Assembly: GCF_023065955.2 (NCBI RefSeq)
Contig: NW_026622764.1
Location: 44,523,833 to 44,587,832 of the forward strand
From: Ursus arctos
Taxonomy: Eukaryota; Chordata; Mammalia; Carnivora; Ursidae
Direction of reading: 5' to 3'
Length of the DNA stretch: 64,000 nt
Part shown: positions 22,476-35,750 of the stretch, one piece after another
How positions within the stretch are numbered: position 1 is the stretch's first letter
Layout of the letters: every line of letters begins with the position of its first letter
Position numbers and translations under genes: made by a program
Notes under the pieces: model-generated
What the model saw: the letters and a program-made list of their open reading frames with translations, nothing else
The model's database searches: none
What the model was told of the DNA's origin: nothing

Positions 22476-25400
22476 AAGAAATTGCAAGACACATTTTTTT
22501 TTCTAATTAAAAGACTTTTATTATTAGGCTATTGTACTATTTTATAATATGCCAATTGTAATATCATTTGCATAGCACAGTCATTAAGTTTAGTGTTATC
22601 CTTATAAGGGAATGAGTAGTGTCTTACATAATGAGTTACTTGATACCTAACTTATAAAAGGGTTCATAATTAATTTAAATAACTGAAACTTTTAAATGTC
22701 TATTTAGTTTTAATACTTTAGCCTTAAATGCACTCTTTAATGAGTATTTAACACTAAAATTTTAATCTTCAACTCTGTATATCAGTCCAAATTTATTACA
22801 TTTGTAACAATCCAAAAGATTAAATATATACATAGATATTCTCTATACTAAGAAATAGATGTCCTTCTATGTGATAAAACAATCCATAAAATAGAGTAAA
22901 AATACATTGCTGGTAGATGTTCTTGAATCATATGCTGAAATGACAGCTTGCACTAAAGCAGCACTATTAAGCAACATTTCATGATATCACAGACTTTCGG
23001 AGCTTTTTTAAAAAAAAATACTAGAAGACATCTATCTCAGTGCATTTGATACTTCAGTTTTTGCTACAACTTGTTTATACTCCCACTGTGTGCTGTGTTT
23101 TGTTTTTCCTTTTTCTCTGAATAGAGAGAAATATAAATGTGCTCAACCTCTCCATATTTGTCCTGTGTTCATTTAGGTTTCTGGCCTTCTTGTGGAGAGT
23201 TGACATTTTGATGCCTGTGTTGACTAGAGCTCACACAGATTACAAAAGTAAATGAGAACATCTCATGACCAAACTCAACACAGATTGCCTATTTCATTCT
23301 TCAAATGGGAAAGCAATTAGCTATTCAAAATGGGACTTTTGGTAGTGCCAATACAATCGATGAAAGTGCAACAATTTTAGACATCACTGGATAGCGAAGT
23401 TTTATGTTTCATAAGGTTAAATATAGTTACATAATATACTTGTGAGTTTACTTTTTATGCCTAATAAAATTTAATCTTTGAGTCAGTCTTCCAGAAGGCA
23501 TATAAAATAATATAGGATGAAGCACATATTTTTAGAAAGCAAATGAAATGTAAATATGCCAGATAGACTTCTTTTTTTTTTTTTTTTGAGAGGGTGGGGA
23601 GTAGAGCCAGCTACAGTTGCTCTAATTTTGTCTGTTCTTTGGTAAATAAACAAAACCTAAATGTATACAGATATCTCTCTTTGCTGAGCAATTTCATTGC
23701 AGTCTATAATTGTACCACTATTTGTGATAAATTCTGATTTACAGCTTAATTGGCCAGAAGTGAATATAGCCTTAAGGTCATTGCAATAAAGATAGCTGGA
23801 ACTTTAGGGGGGAGGTACGTAAGTTAACCAAAAGATTATCTGGTGCACTTAGTGGAGAAGATGTGTTTAAAATATTAGAATACTACACGGGGTCATACTG
23901 TGCAGTGCTGATGCCATACATATAACACAAAAGGTCAATTTGAAGTGCTCACAGAGGTTCCACAGTAAAATATTTTATATTTAACCACAAGAGTGTGGTG
24001 TTTTTTCCTACAAGGGAAACCAATAATTACATGATGTCAAAAGGGATTTAAAATGGACCAATTAAAGCTTCCAAGAAAGTTAAGCCTTAAAAGAAATGTA
24101 GCAGAAAATTGAAGAAAATAGAAACAAGAATTTTAGCCACCTAGTATTATATAGAGAACTGATACATATGAAAGAGCCTGTTATTTCTACATAAAACATA
24201 AGGGAAGTCTTCGAATGTTAGGAGTGATTCTGAGTGTGATAGAAGAAACAATGATAAAGGTATACACGGAGAAGTTTTAAGCATACTATATTCTAAAGTA
24301 CAGTTAAATATGTGAAAGACACCTTTGCTTTTACATGAAAACAGAAGGAGGGAGAACTTACTGATCAATGAGAAATTGATTTTTAACTGATGTCCAAGGT
24401 ATGAGAATTTGAGGCATGATTCATAAAAGAGAGAGTATCATGTGAAATTTCATCAGACTAAGAGTAGAATGAACTTTGTCCCCAGAGACGTGAATAAAGT
24501 GAGAGAGTGTAAGCGTTTTCAACTGCCTGCAATTTAAGAAATACCCAGAAAGCTAACAAAACCTCTACTATTAATAGCATTTTCTGTCACTGGGGACTCT
24601 AGCATATTTGCTTTGTTAAAGGGGGCTTAAAACATCTTTAATAGTATCTAAAACAAATTATTGTTACTATATTTAATATGCATTATGTACTAATAATATA
24701 GTCTCCATGTAATGAAGCACAGGCTCAGATGTAGCCTCTTTTCATTGGTTTCAAATCTTTGAATTTTCATCATATTTATACTAAAAGGAAGCAAATGCCC
24801 TAAAGGGAGAAAAAAAAACATATAGACAATGAACAAAGGCTAAAACTCCATTTAAATGTTGATGTTCTTATTGATGGGTGTTGACAAATGGACACATGAA
24901 ACCCTGCTAGAAGCTTCCAGAAAATGAAGCATTCACTCCATGAACATAGATTCTAGAAAGTGTATGATACAGGAGAGAAAAAGAACACTATTTCATACAA
25001 ACCATCTGAAAAGTGGATTTTTGGATACTTTTATGACTTGAATATGCTTGCTTCATGTACAGAATTTGTTCTCCCTTGAGATAAACTATAGTCACAAAGA
25101 TTCCAATAAATCTGTGATATTAGGAATTTATAAGGGATTATTCTTAGATTTGTGTTTCTCTCCTCTGGGGCTCTTTTTCATCATGAGCACTATCTGTTAG
25201 GGGCTTAAGAGAGCCAAGAAGTCCCATTATAAGTAAATCTATAGGCAGGCAAAGGTCTGTTGAGGACAAATACATGCAAGAAATATGGACAGCCAAATGT
25301 AGTTACCTCTGCTCAGGCATCACTAGAACCAGGAGTCTAGACACCACTAGTGTTTTTCCAGGCCACCCAGGGAGACTCCATAGTTCCCTGTTACCAACTA

Positions 25401-25867
25401 ACATCTGCCTTTTAAGAAGAACACAACTTGTAAAGAAAATCGTAAAACAAAAACAAAACAAAACAAAATATACATAAAAATAAAGTTAAACATAAAAAGT
25501 GAAAAGAGGGAGAATAACAGATTAATCTAATTAGAAATCTTGAAGAAATAAAGTGATGGCAGTAGGAAAATAATATATTTGATCATGGGTAAGTAGTCAA
25601 ATAAAAGATTGGGAGAATAAAATAAAGCAGGACATATGAACACCTGAGACAAAAAACCTGTTTCTCTCAGGCCAATGGAATTTTTGTAGTGCTAGACTGA
25701 CTCATGAGAAGTGGCATGAGTAATGATAAAGGCATAAATGGTTGCAAACTGTATCATGTTTCTTGACACCCATATGGATTTCCACACCAATTTCACTTCT
25801 CAGAAATTGAGTGGAGGTTCATATAGTGAGAAAACTCCTAATTATAAGAACTTAAATGAGGGTTCCA
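22476..25867. other. Long unique AT-rich stretch, no gene
   Basis: A T-run lies at about 23572-23587, and there are A-rich patches near 24808 and 25440-25475. Open frames do not exceed about 75 codons and show no domain. No transposon is recognised. Confidence 0.55.
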
Positions 25868-25960
25868 AAATGTACCAGCTGTGTGACATTGATGTAGGTA
25901 CTTAATCTCTTTGAGTCTTATTTCCTCCCCTGTAGTATGGAGTTCATTATCTGTGAAGTT
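25868..25960 (+). mobile_element. MIR fragment
   Basis: CCAGCTGTGTGACATTGATG, ACTTAATCTCTTTGAGTC and TTATTTCCTCCCCTGTAG follow the MIR core (AGCTGTGTGACCTTGGGCAAG, CTTAACCTCTCTG, TTTCCTCATCTGTA). Confidence 0.8.
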
Positions 25961-26479
25961 TTATTGTTTCAAGGTCTTTTCTCATTCCAGATTTCTGTGG
26001 TTCCAAACATTTTCTCTCCTCGTTTAATATTTTAAAACTGAGCACATCCGCCACCATCCTCTTCATTTTCCTTTCCCAAGAGGCTTGCAGTGAAGGTGGC
26101 AACAGGAGTGTTAGCATGGGTGAAAGTAGATGTTTATCTCCTGAGTTTCTTCACCTGTGCCTGAGCCCTGTACCTGGGTCTTATGAGCTCTCACATTTCT
26201 TCCCATGGAAATATGCTTACAGAGAAGTACGATTTGTTTATCAGGCATTTATTACATGTCTCTGTTATTCAGTGGGGGAAATCAAAGATAGATCATCCCA
26301 TAGATGCCATAGAATTTCAACCAATCGTTTTGTGATGGAATGATAGATACTATAATGAAAACTATAAGAGCACAGATAAAAGAGATCTAACGAGCCTAGG
26401 TATGTATGTATATATATGTGTGTGTGTATATATATATGTGTGTGTGTGTATAAAGAGAGACTCAGTTATGATAAATCTA
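25961..26479. other. Unique sequence with a short TA/TG microsatellite
   Basis: Alternating TATG/TA and TG runs occupy 26401-26452. The 75-codon open frame at 26116-26343 has no recognisable domain. Confidence 0.5.
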
Positions 26480-26695
26480 AACTAAATATTAAATGTTGAG
26501 TGAGTTGAAGCTGACCAGGTAAAGACGTGGGGTAAGGACATTCTAAGAATAGGAAACTGCAGGTTTTTAAGCAGAGAAGTTAGCTCAGATTTGTGTTTTA
26601 GATCAATTGCTATGGTAATATGGAGAAAAGAAAAGGGATGATGCTGGAGAAAGGAGACCAGGTAAGGGTTGTTTTGCAAATTACAGTGACTATAT
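26480..26695 (-). mobile_element. L2 LINE fragment, reverse
   Basis: GGTTTTTAAGCAGAGAAGT, TCAGATTTGTGTTTTAGATC and GGAGAAAGGAGACCAGGTA match the complement of the L2 stretch that includes GGTCTCCCTGCTTCC and CACTCCTCTGCTCAAAACC. Confidence 0.7.
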
Positions 26696-26739
26696 GTAAA
26701 ATGGCTGAAACATAGTAAGTATTCGACAAACCATTAATC

Positions 26740-26860
26740 TCCAAACTGAGAAGTTAAGGACTCTATCTCATTTACCATCCTGTATCTGTAATGCAGCACA
26801 GAACCTAGCACACAGCAGTCACCAACAAAATGGTTATTAAATAATACATATATAAGATCT
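26740..26860 (+). mobile_element. L2 LINE 3' end
   Basis: GGACTCTATCTCATTTACC, CTGTATCTGTAATGCAGCAC and AGAACCTAGCACACAGCAG match the plus-strand L2 3' end, though the usual GCTCAATAAAT is decayed. Confidence 0.65.
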
Positions 26861-26889
26861 GCAGCACAATATCAACCAAATATCAAGCT

Positions 26890-27200
26890 TTCATTATTTC
26901 TTGACCTGATAAAGCAGGGAGAGGGATATAAGATGTAGAGGGGAGGTTGATATTTTAGATAGGGGCCTAGAGAAGGCTCACTGAGAAGGTGATATTTGAA
27001 GGAAATGAAAGATGCAGCCATGGAGGGTGGAGGACAAGAGAGCATTCCAGGTAGAAGAAGCGGCAAATATAAAGGCCCTGAGAGAGAACATGTCAGGTGG
27101 CTCTGAGAAAGGCAAATAGGATATATCTCCAGATCCCAGGCTATGAGGCGTGTGACACAGGAAATAAGGACTTGAGGGAAGTAGTGCTATTAGGAAAGGG
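26890..27200 (-). mobile_element. L2 LINE fragment, reverse
   Basis: GAGAAGGTGATATTTGAAGG, AGAGAGCATTCCAGGTAG and GGCAAATATAAAGGCCCTGA are the complement of an L2 upstream block, well preserved. Together with the two preceding pieces this is a rearranged cluster of L2 relics. Confidence 0.78.
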
Positions 27201-29744
27201 CTACATTATCAGTGATGGCAAGAAGGTGAAGGGAATTTTCATAGAAGTGATTGAGGATAATGGTGATTTTTCTGATACTTGACCTTGAGTTTCAGAGGGC
27301 ACAGGGAAACGTTTTAAGGAAATGGGACATTGGTAAGATAAGGGGCAGAACAAGTGCTGTAGAGCACTGTTAAAATTAGATTCCAGAGGACTGGGGTGAT
27401 CTGGAAGTTCTAGATAATGGTGATCTTCCTTAACTGGGGCCTGGGCTGTGAAGGGCTTACCTGTGACTGTCACATTCAGATGGTAATGGGGCATCCCAGA
27501 TAGTTGAGGGAGCGAAGAGAAGATGAAGACTACTTCTTGCCTTTTAGTCAGCACCTTCAACACTCCCGACAACATTATGGAGTTCACATTTTTCACAATA
27601 GAAGGCCCCCCCCCCAAAAAAAAAGAAATGGAAAAGAAAAAAGGAAAGTATACATACAATAGGCACAAAATCAAACATGGCCACTATTGCCCAGTTTGGT
27701 GGGAGCCAGAGCTAATAGCATTTTATGACTAGGAAGTTAATATTCAGAGAAAGTTTAGTACAAGCCAACCATTCTTTATTTAGATTCTCAAAAGATAACT
27801 GAGCTTGCAAAATTGAAAGGATTGTTGCATGTTTTGTAAAGTAATTTCTGTTGGGAACCTAGATCAATCTCAGTTAAGTATTTTTAATGAGCTATAAGGG
27901 GATTACCATTATCATTTAACATTGTGATCAATTGTTGAGAAATGTGGTTTAAATATGTATAGACAATTATTTTAAGACAGATTGAAAATTAATTTTTGGA
28001 ATAAAGTGTGTTTTCATTTCTCAAGCAAATCTTAGAGTTTTGTTTTGGGAATTGAACATTATCCAATGTTAGTTAGGTTTCAGATATCTCATTAGAAAGC
28101 TTAGAGTTGTCAAATTATATAGCTTTTATCCTAGAAAATGCTCATGCTATAAGCTCAAAGATGCTCATTTTCTATAGGCCCACAGTCCTTTATCTGAAAT
28201 GCTCTATGTGGCTTGCTAAGAGTGTGTCATAAGAAACCCTAGAAAATTCATTTTCATTTTGAGTGAGAATGCCGGGCCCAAATTCATTATAACTTTAGAT
28301 ATTATTTGCTAAGAGGTTGTAGAAATGCAAACATACTATAGGTGATTTTATCACCTTATATATGAGGTGTTCTGTAAACCTGACATTTTGAATCTATGAA
28401 ATATTAACCAATATATGTGTATCTTTGTTCACACACACATACACAACTAAATATAAATTATATTTTGATTATCTGCCAATTTGAATTAGGTTTTATAACT
28501 TTTTCTCCAAAAATGATTGTGTTTAAAGTTTTGATTCAATTCATAACTAATAGGGGTTACCGGGCCCCATTAGAAAAAAAAAAATAATGGAAATCTGTTG
28601 AGGAAATCAGAGTAAGAATTGGCCAATATATTGAGTTTAATTTAGGTATTTAAGCCATGCTGTCAATGGGAATTTTTGACAAACACGAGTTCATTTTATA
28701 CATACATGAAGGCTATATTGCACACACTGGCAGATTTTACTAAGATGAGAGACCTCAAATTAGTCTCGGAAGACAAATGAAAACTATCAGTGAAATATGC
28801 CAGGTAAGTCACTATTGAGGGATAACTTTAAAAGAGATGACATGACATATAATAGCAGTTATCACTAAGATGGAAAAATCTGGAGAGTCAGGCAAATTTT
28901 ATGCTAAGAATGGTAATATAATTAGAAAAAACATGATGGCAGTCTGTATGTGCACTCTGATATCACCGTTGAGACTGTTGTTAAGAAATATAAAGTTCAA
29001 GTGAATGTTAATGCGCGGAATGAGAGAAGAATAGAAAGAATAACATCGCACCATTCTTAAATATTTTAACATGAATAAAACATTTACCAGAGGGTGTAAA
29101 TTCTTTGGGATTAGGGATTCTGTGGCTTAAAAATTATATGAATGCATATGCATAGAAATTGCCAGCAGCCACCCAGTAAAACTGTTCTCAAATGTAAACT
29201 AAAGTATTTATGTTCAGAACTGGCTAGAGTTATACACACCAATATGTTAAAGAAAATCATGACCATTGAAACTGTTCCTAACTTGAGGCTGGTTTTGGAC
29301 ATTTTCTGCAAGTCAGATGAGGAAAGTTGATATGACTGTTTTTAGGCTAGAAGTGTCAATAAGGTCATTTTAAAGACATTAGTCTAAGTTCCTATAATGT
29401 ATTCATAAATTCACAATGTGGTTCTTCATATACATATTCATATACTTTACCTTCTTATTTGTGTGTTTGTGTGTGACCCTCAAAAGACTCCTCAGGTCTA
29501 CTCTGGTTCACAGTCATAGCCAAGCAGATGACCTTAATACCTCAGTTACAAAGTGATTTTCCTCAGAATTGGAAGTTTCTACACTTTCACTGAAGGAGTT
29601 TGAAAAACAGTTAAATTTTCTGTTGTATCTATATACCATGTTTAAGAAAACATACTGGGTCACACTTGGGATTAGAGGCTAGTGTATATTATGGAAACTA
29701 AGGGATCAGGGACCATGGAACAGAATGGACAGTGGAAAGTCAGA
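27201..29744. other. Unique sequence, including the longest open frame of the window
   Basis: A 157-codon minus-strand frame (27201-27674) includes a good splice-donor match, CAG|GTAAGC on the minus strand, at 27455-27463. No domain is recognised, the frame crosses a C10/A9 homopolymer (27606-27624), and its end runs towards L2 sequence, so I do not call a gene. The rest is unrecognised. Confidence 0.45.
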
Positions 29745-30100
29745 AATCAAGGGAGTAAACTGGAGAAAGATTTTGCCAGGGGTTTTGGGGGTGGGGCTGA
29801 TAGATGTTGGTCAAAGGGTACAAATGATCATATATAAGATGAGTAAGTTCTGAGCATCTAATGATATATATAGCATGATGACTATAGTTAATGATACTGT
29901 ATTGTATACTTGAAATTTGCTAAAAACGTAGATATTAAGCATTCTCACCCCCCCCCAAAAGTAACTATGTGGGGTGATGGATGTAGTAATTAATTTGCGG
30001 TAATCATTTCACAATATAGGCACATACCAAATCAACATGATGTATGCTTTAAATACATACAATTTCATTTGTCAGTTATACTTCTTAAAAAAAAGAAAGT
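29745..30100 (+). mobile_element. Old LINE-1 3' UTR
   Basis: Plus-strand L1 end: ATGATGACTATAGTTAATG, ACTGTATTGTATACTTGAAA, AACTATGTGGGGTGATGGATG and AATCATTTCACAATATAGG, ending in an A-rich tail. Confidence 0.82.
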
Positions 30101-30827
30101 CAAGAAAGAAAATTGGGAAGAGACTTTGACATCAGAAGTGTGGATTTTCATATACATGTTGTCAGTGTTGCTTCTAGCTTTGTGAAAGTGTGGTTCCATT
30201 GGTATTCACAACCATGTTACATATGAGCAACTATGGTCCTTAATTGCTTTCCAGTTTGTCACAAGCAGTGGAGGCTTTAGTAAAGAAGGTACTGGGAAAT
30301 TTGCTATGGTTTGGTTTGTATTTTTATTGTACCTTTATTTTGATTAGTTAAATCCATTTTACAGTCAATACAGTTAATGGGAATAATTCTTTTGATAATT
30401 AGTGTAAACTAGTCACTTTCAGGGTTATTATATCTTTAACAAATCATAATAAACGAGTAAAGAAATAACTCTGTCAACCATGGTCCATTTAGTAAATTAT
30501 ATTTTATAGGATGCTAATTGATTTTATAGTAGACTAAAATAGTATAATGTAAAGAAAAAAATTATCTTAATTTTTAAAATTTTCTTAATTTTCCCACATA
30601 AAAAACTAGATATACCATATCTACATACTTACAAATGCTATGAAGAATAATAATTGATTGCTGTAGGTTCCATGAGTAAGAGCCCCATAAAAATTTATGA
30701 GCCAAAAATATTAAAATTTGTGCCATATTGGTGAATAATTATTAAACTGTAAAGCTTTAATCATCTCATACAGCTAAGGAAAGTAAAATGTTAAGTACAA
30801 TATGAACCTTTCCTGAATTACTTTTTT
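30101..30827. other. Unique AT-rich sequence, nothing recognised
   Basis: No gene, RNA gene or identifiable repeat. Confidence 0.5.
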
Positions 30828-30925
30828 AAAATAAAAAGTTTATTTTAGAATAATTGTAGATGGACTAAAAAATTGAAAGGATAGTACGGAGAGTTCCCAT
30901 ATAGCTGGCATCCATTTGTCCCTAT

Positions 30926-31327
30926 TTTTTTAAAACTTTTTATTTGAATTCCAGTTAGTTAACATTTACTTCAGTGTCAATTTCAGGTACATAATATAGC
31001 AGTTCAACACCTCCATACAACAACCAGTGCTCATCACAACAAATGCACTCCCCGATCCCCATCATCCACCCAAACAATCCTTCCACCTACCTCACCCCTG
31101 GGAGCCCTCAGTTTGTTTTCCATGGTTAAGAGTCTGTTTCTTGGTTTGCTTCTCTCTTTTCTTCCCCCTTTGCTCATTTGTTTTTTGTTTCTTAAATTCC
31201 ACATAAGAGTGAAATCATTTGGTATTTGTCTTTCTCTGACTTATTTCACTCAACATAATACTCTAGCTCCATCCATATGAATGCAAATGGCAAGGTTTCA
31301 TTCTTTTTTATGGCTCAGTACTATTCT

Positions 31328-31367
<40 letters not shown>

Positions 31368-34300
31368 TATATACTCACCACTTCTTTATCCATTCACCAA
31401 TCTATGAACACTTGGGTTCTTTCCATAATTTGGCTATTGTAGTTAATGCTGCTATAAACATCGAAGTGCATGTATCCCTTTGAGTTACTATTTTTATATT
31501 CTTTGGGTAAATACCTAGTAGTGATATTGCTGGATTATAGGGTAGTTCTACTTTTAGCTTTTTGAGGAAACTTCATACTGTTTTAGAGAGTGGCTCCAAC
31601 AGTTTGCATTCCCACCAACAGAGCAGGACAGACCACATCCTTGCCAACACCTGTTGTTTCTTGTGTGGTTGATATCAGTTATTCTCACAGATGTGAGGTG
31701 ATATCTCATTTTAGGTTTGATTTGCATTTCCCTGATGATCAGTGATGTTGAGCATCTTTTCATGTGTCTGTTGGCCATCTGTATGTTTTCTTTGGAAAAC
31801 GTCTGTTCATGTCTTCTGCCCATTTCTTAATTGGATTATTCAGTTTGGGGGCATTAAGTTTTATAAGTTCTTTATATATTTTGGATACAAACCCTTTATC
31901 AGATATGTCATTTGCAAATATTTTCTCCCATCCTATAGGTTGCCTTTTAGTTTTGTTGATTCTTTCCTTTGCTGTGCAGAAACTTTTTATTTTGATCTCC
32001 TTCCAATAGTTTATTTTTGCTTTTGTTTCCCTTGCCTCAGAAGACATATCTAGAAAGAAGTTGCTATGGCTAATGTCAAACAGGTTACTGTCAGTGTTCT
32101 TATCTAGGATTTTTATGGTTTCAGGTCTCATATTGGTCTTTAATCCATTTTGAATTTATTTTTGGTCTGGTGTGAGAAAGTGGTAAGAAAGTCATATGTT
32201 GCTCTCCAGTTTTCCCAACACCATTTGTTGAAGAGACTGTCTTTTTTTCATTGGATATTCTTTCCTGCTTTGTCAAACATTAATTAACCATATAGTTGTG
32301 GGTTCATTTCTGGGTTTTCTATTCTGTTTTGTTGATCTGTGTGTCTATTTTTGTGCCAGTGCCATACTGTTTTGATTACTACAGATTTATCATATAACTT
32401 GAAGTCTGGAATTATGATGCCTCCAGCTTTGCTTTTCTTTTTCAAAGTTGCTTTAGCTATTTCGGGTCTTTTGTGGTTCCATACAAATTTTAGGATTGCT
32501 TGTTCTAGCTCTTTGAAAAATGCTGTTGGTATTTTAATAGGGGGATTACATTAAATACATAGATTGCTTTGGGTAGTATAGACATTTTAACAATATTTGT
32601 TCTTCCAATCTATGAGTATGGAATGACTTTCCATTTCCTTGTGTCATCTTTAATTTCTTTCACCATTGTTGTATAGTTTTTAGAATATAGGTCTTTCACC
32701 TCTTTGGTATCTTATCATTTTTGGTGCAGTTGTAAATGGGATTGATTCCTTAATTTCTCTTTCTGCTGCTTCATTATTGGTGCATAGCAATGCAACCAAT
32801 TTCTGTACATTGATGACGTATCCTGTGACTTTACTGAATTCGTATATCAGTTCTAGCAGTTTTTTGGTGGAGTCCTTTGGGTTTTCTATATACAGTATCA
32901 TGCCATCTGCAAATAGTGAAAGTTTTACTTCTTTCTTGCCAATTTGAATGCCTTTTATTTCTTTCTGTTTTCTGATTGCTGGGGCTAGGAAGTCCAGTAC
33001 TGTGTTAAATACCTGTGGTGAGATTGGATATCCCTGTCTTGTTCCTGAGTGTAGAGTAAAAGCTCTCAGTTTTTCTTCATTGAATATGAAGTTCTCTGTG
33101 AGTTTTTCATATATGACCTTTATTATGTTGAGGTATATCCCCTCTAAACATATACCTTTTTGAGAGTTTTTATTATAAATGGATGTTGTAGTTTGTCAAA
33201 TACTTTTTCTGCATCTATTGAAATGTTGATATGGTTCATATCACTTCTTTTAATGTGATGTATCATGCTGATTGATTTGCTGATATTGAACCACCCTTGC
33301 AACTCAGGAATAAATCCCACTTGATCATGGTGAACGAATTTTTTAAGGAATTGTTGGATTCTGTTTGCTAGTATTTTATTGCATCTGTGTTCAACAGGGA
33401 TGTTGGCCTGTAGTTCTCATTTTAAGTGGTATCTTTATCTGGTTTTGGCATCATGATAATGCTGGCCTTATAGAATGAATTTGGAAGTTTTCCTTCCTTT
33501 TCCATTTTTTTTGGAATTGTTTGGGAAGAATACGTATTAGCTCTTTTTTTAACCTTTGGTAGAATTGCCTATGGAGCCTTCTGGCCCTGGACTTTATTTT
33601 GGGGGGAATTTTTTGATTACCGATACACTTTTTTGCTGGCTATCAGTCTGTTCAAGTTTTCTGTTTCTTCCTATGTCAGCTTTGATAATTTATATGTTTT
33701 TAGGAATTTATTCATTTCTTTTGGGTTGTCCAGTCTGTTAGTATATAGCATATAGTGCTTGGTTGCTGGCCTGAATGTGGCAAGTTTTAACTAGGTGTGC
33801 TCTGGTCTATTTGTGAAAGAGACCTGTCACCACCTCCACTGGAACTGAGGCCTTGCAGAACTCTTTGTTTGGAAGGCATGATGTGGGCAGGGGTTTGTGC
33901 TGGTCATCTGTGGGAGGGGCCTAACACACTGGAACTCAGGCAAGCTTGACTGAGAAGGGCAGACCCACCAGAGCCTTGAGGGGCGGAGCTTATTGTATTC
34001 AAGTTAGGCAGCTAGTGTAGGCACTGCACTGCTTCCCACAGGTGGCTCTGTGTTTATACTGAAGGGCAGGGGAGGAAAATGGCACCAGCCAGCTCCTTTG
34101 TTCCTGGAGGGGCGTCTCTGTGAAGTTGCCTCTCAGGGACACACTGGCGAAGCGCAAATAAGCTCCAACTGTGTGCTCCAGGCATTCTTCAGATAGCTGT
34201 TTCCATGCTGTCTGTCCCCAGGTTGTTTGCCTAGCTTCTGTCCAGGAACAGCACAGTACCTTCTAGACTCTATCCCAGCCAAGCCTTCTGACCTGTAAAA

Positions 34301-34665
34301 CCAAGCTTTAAGCACCATTGGTTGCAAGAACTGACAAAATTCAGTTCCTCTCATTTTACATGCCTGTGGCTTTGGGGAAGCATTTTCCTTCTGTGTTTCC
34401 CTGTGTGCTTCTCTCTCTCTTGTCCTCATCCATGCCCTCGGCCCCCTCCCCTCTACAGCATCCTTGATCTATTTGTTCCTTAAACCACATCTCCTTACTT
34501 CTTACTTTCTTCACGTGGCGTCTTCTCTCCCTTTAGTTGTGGAGTTCTGCCACTTTTCAGGTCAATTTCTGGGATATTTAGGATGATTTGGTAATTATCT
34601 AGTTGTGTTTATGGGACAAGGTGAGCCTAGGGTCCTCCTACTCCACCACCATCTTCCTCTCTTTC
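30926..34665 (-). mobile_element. Young carnivore LINE-1, ORF1 and endonuclease region deleted
   Basis: Reverse LINE-1 with both ends. The 3' UTR is on the left (30926-31500), then ORF2 from its C terminus through the reverse transcriptase to about 33755, where it jumps straight into the carnivore-type L1 5' UTR (about 33765-34665), which ends CACCACCATCTTCCTC. ORF1 and the N-terminal endonuclease part of ORF2 are absent. The remaining ORF2 has several stops and frameshifts; its longest open piece is at 31760-32131. The 14-bp TSD CCATTTGTCCCTAT (30912-30925) / CCATTTTTCCCTAT (34666-34679) has one mismatch. It inserted inside an older L1. Confidence 0.92.
31330..31366. repeat. (TG)18 microsatellite within L1
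   Basis: An uninterrupted TG run at a site where other L1 copies have a short TATTGTATATATA-like segment (compare 17348-17367), so it expanded after or at insertion. Confidence 0.92.
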
Positions 34666-34967
34666 CCATTTTTCCCTATCATAAACATCTTGCATTATTA
34701 TGGTGTATTTGTCATAATGTATGAACAGATATGGATACATTATTTTCACCAAATACATACTTTATTCATATTTTATTAGTTTTTACCTAATGTCATTTTC
34801 AGTTCTAAGATCCTAACCAGTATACCACATCATATCATATTTAGTCATCATGACTCCTTAGACTCCTCTTGTGACAATTCCTGAATTTATTCCTTAGTTT
34901 TTGAATACTATTTTTGCTCACAAAACGTTGTTTTTGATATGAACACCTATCAATTTCCGCATTTTTA

Positions 34968-35133
34968 AAAAGATTTTATTTATTATGGGGGAGGTGGGGC
35001 AGAGGGAGAAGGAGAGAATTTTAAGCAGACTGTGCACTGAGCACAGAGCCCTGGATCTCAGGACCCTGAGATCATGACCTGAGCCAAACTCAAAAGTTGG
35101 ATGCTTAACTGACTGAACTACCCAGGTGCCCCT
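34968..35133 (-). mobile_element. Can-SINE (SINEC)
   Basis: Reverse SINE: AAGATTTTATTTATTATGGG at the left, head ending GAACTACCCAGGTGCCCC. Short flanking CATTTTTA at each side. More diverged than its neighbours. Confidence 0.9.
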
Positions 35134-35504
35134 CTACATTTTTATGATGACATGAGATAAGAACAATTCACATCTAAGAAATAATTCACATATATAAAAA
35201 CTGTCACTACACTCATGCATTTCCATTTACTACTAGCTTTGTAAATCCCTTGAAAATGATGTGTATGAGTAACTTAACACTCTATTTGGGCAAATTTTTG
35301 GTATCTAGTCTTTTTATTGGGGCATCTAGAAAATACATGTGAAGAATATTCTTTGATAATGACCCTAAGATGGCTACAACTGATTTCATTGTGTCTTCAT
35401 GATAATTATCAGAAATAATTACTACTAATCATATTTTAAAAATTGGTATTTAATGCAAATAAAAACCATTTTTACGTTAATAACACCAAGAATTGTGGTA
35501 CAGA
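35134..35504. other. Unique AT-rich sequence, nothing recognised
   Basis: No gene or repeat identified. Confidence 0.5.
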
Positions 35505-35750
35505 GTTATTTTTACTTAAGTACAGTTGGCATAAAATGTTATATTAGTTTCAGGTGTACAGCATAGTCATTTGACAATTCTACTACAGTATTCTATGTCC
35601 ACCACAATAAATGTAGTTACCATTTGTTATCATACAATGTTATTAAAATATTATTGAATATATTCCTTATGGTTTACTTTTCATTTCCATGACTTATTTA
35701 TTTTATAAATGGAAGTTTATGCTTCTTAATCCCCTTCACCTATTTCAGTC
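35505..35750 (-). mobile_element. Old LINE-1 3' end fragment
   Basis: TTAGTTTCAGGTGTACAGCA, TCATTTCCATGACTTATTT and GGAAGTTTATGCTTCTTAATC match the reverse L1 3' UTR. Confidence 0.78.

Larger units (their letters stand above)
30828..34950 (-). mobile_element. Old LINE-1 3'-UTR-type element split by a younger L1
   Basis: Host sequence visible as two arms, 30828-30925 and 34666-34950. The left arm (GGATAGTACGGAGAGTTCCC) and the right arm (ATAAACATCTTGCATTATTATGG, then TTAGTTTTTACCTAATGTC) are consecutive pieces of one old reverse L1-like 3' UTR. They are separated exactly by the insertion at 30926-34665. Confidence 0.72.

Noticed and set aside
31760..32131. 123-codon minus-strand frame
   Set aside because: It is a surviving piece of L1 ORF2 inside a deleted, non-functional element.
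34133..34429. 98-codon minus-strand frame in GC-richer DNA
   Set aside because: It lies in the 5' UTR of the L1 at 30926-34665, not in a host gene.
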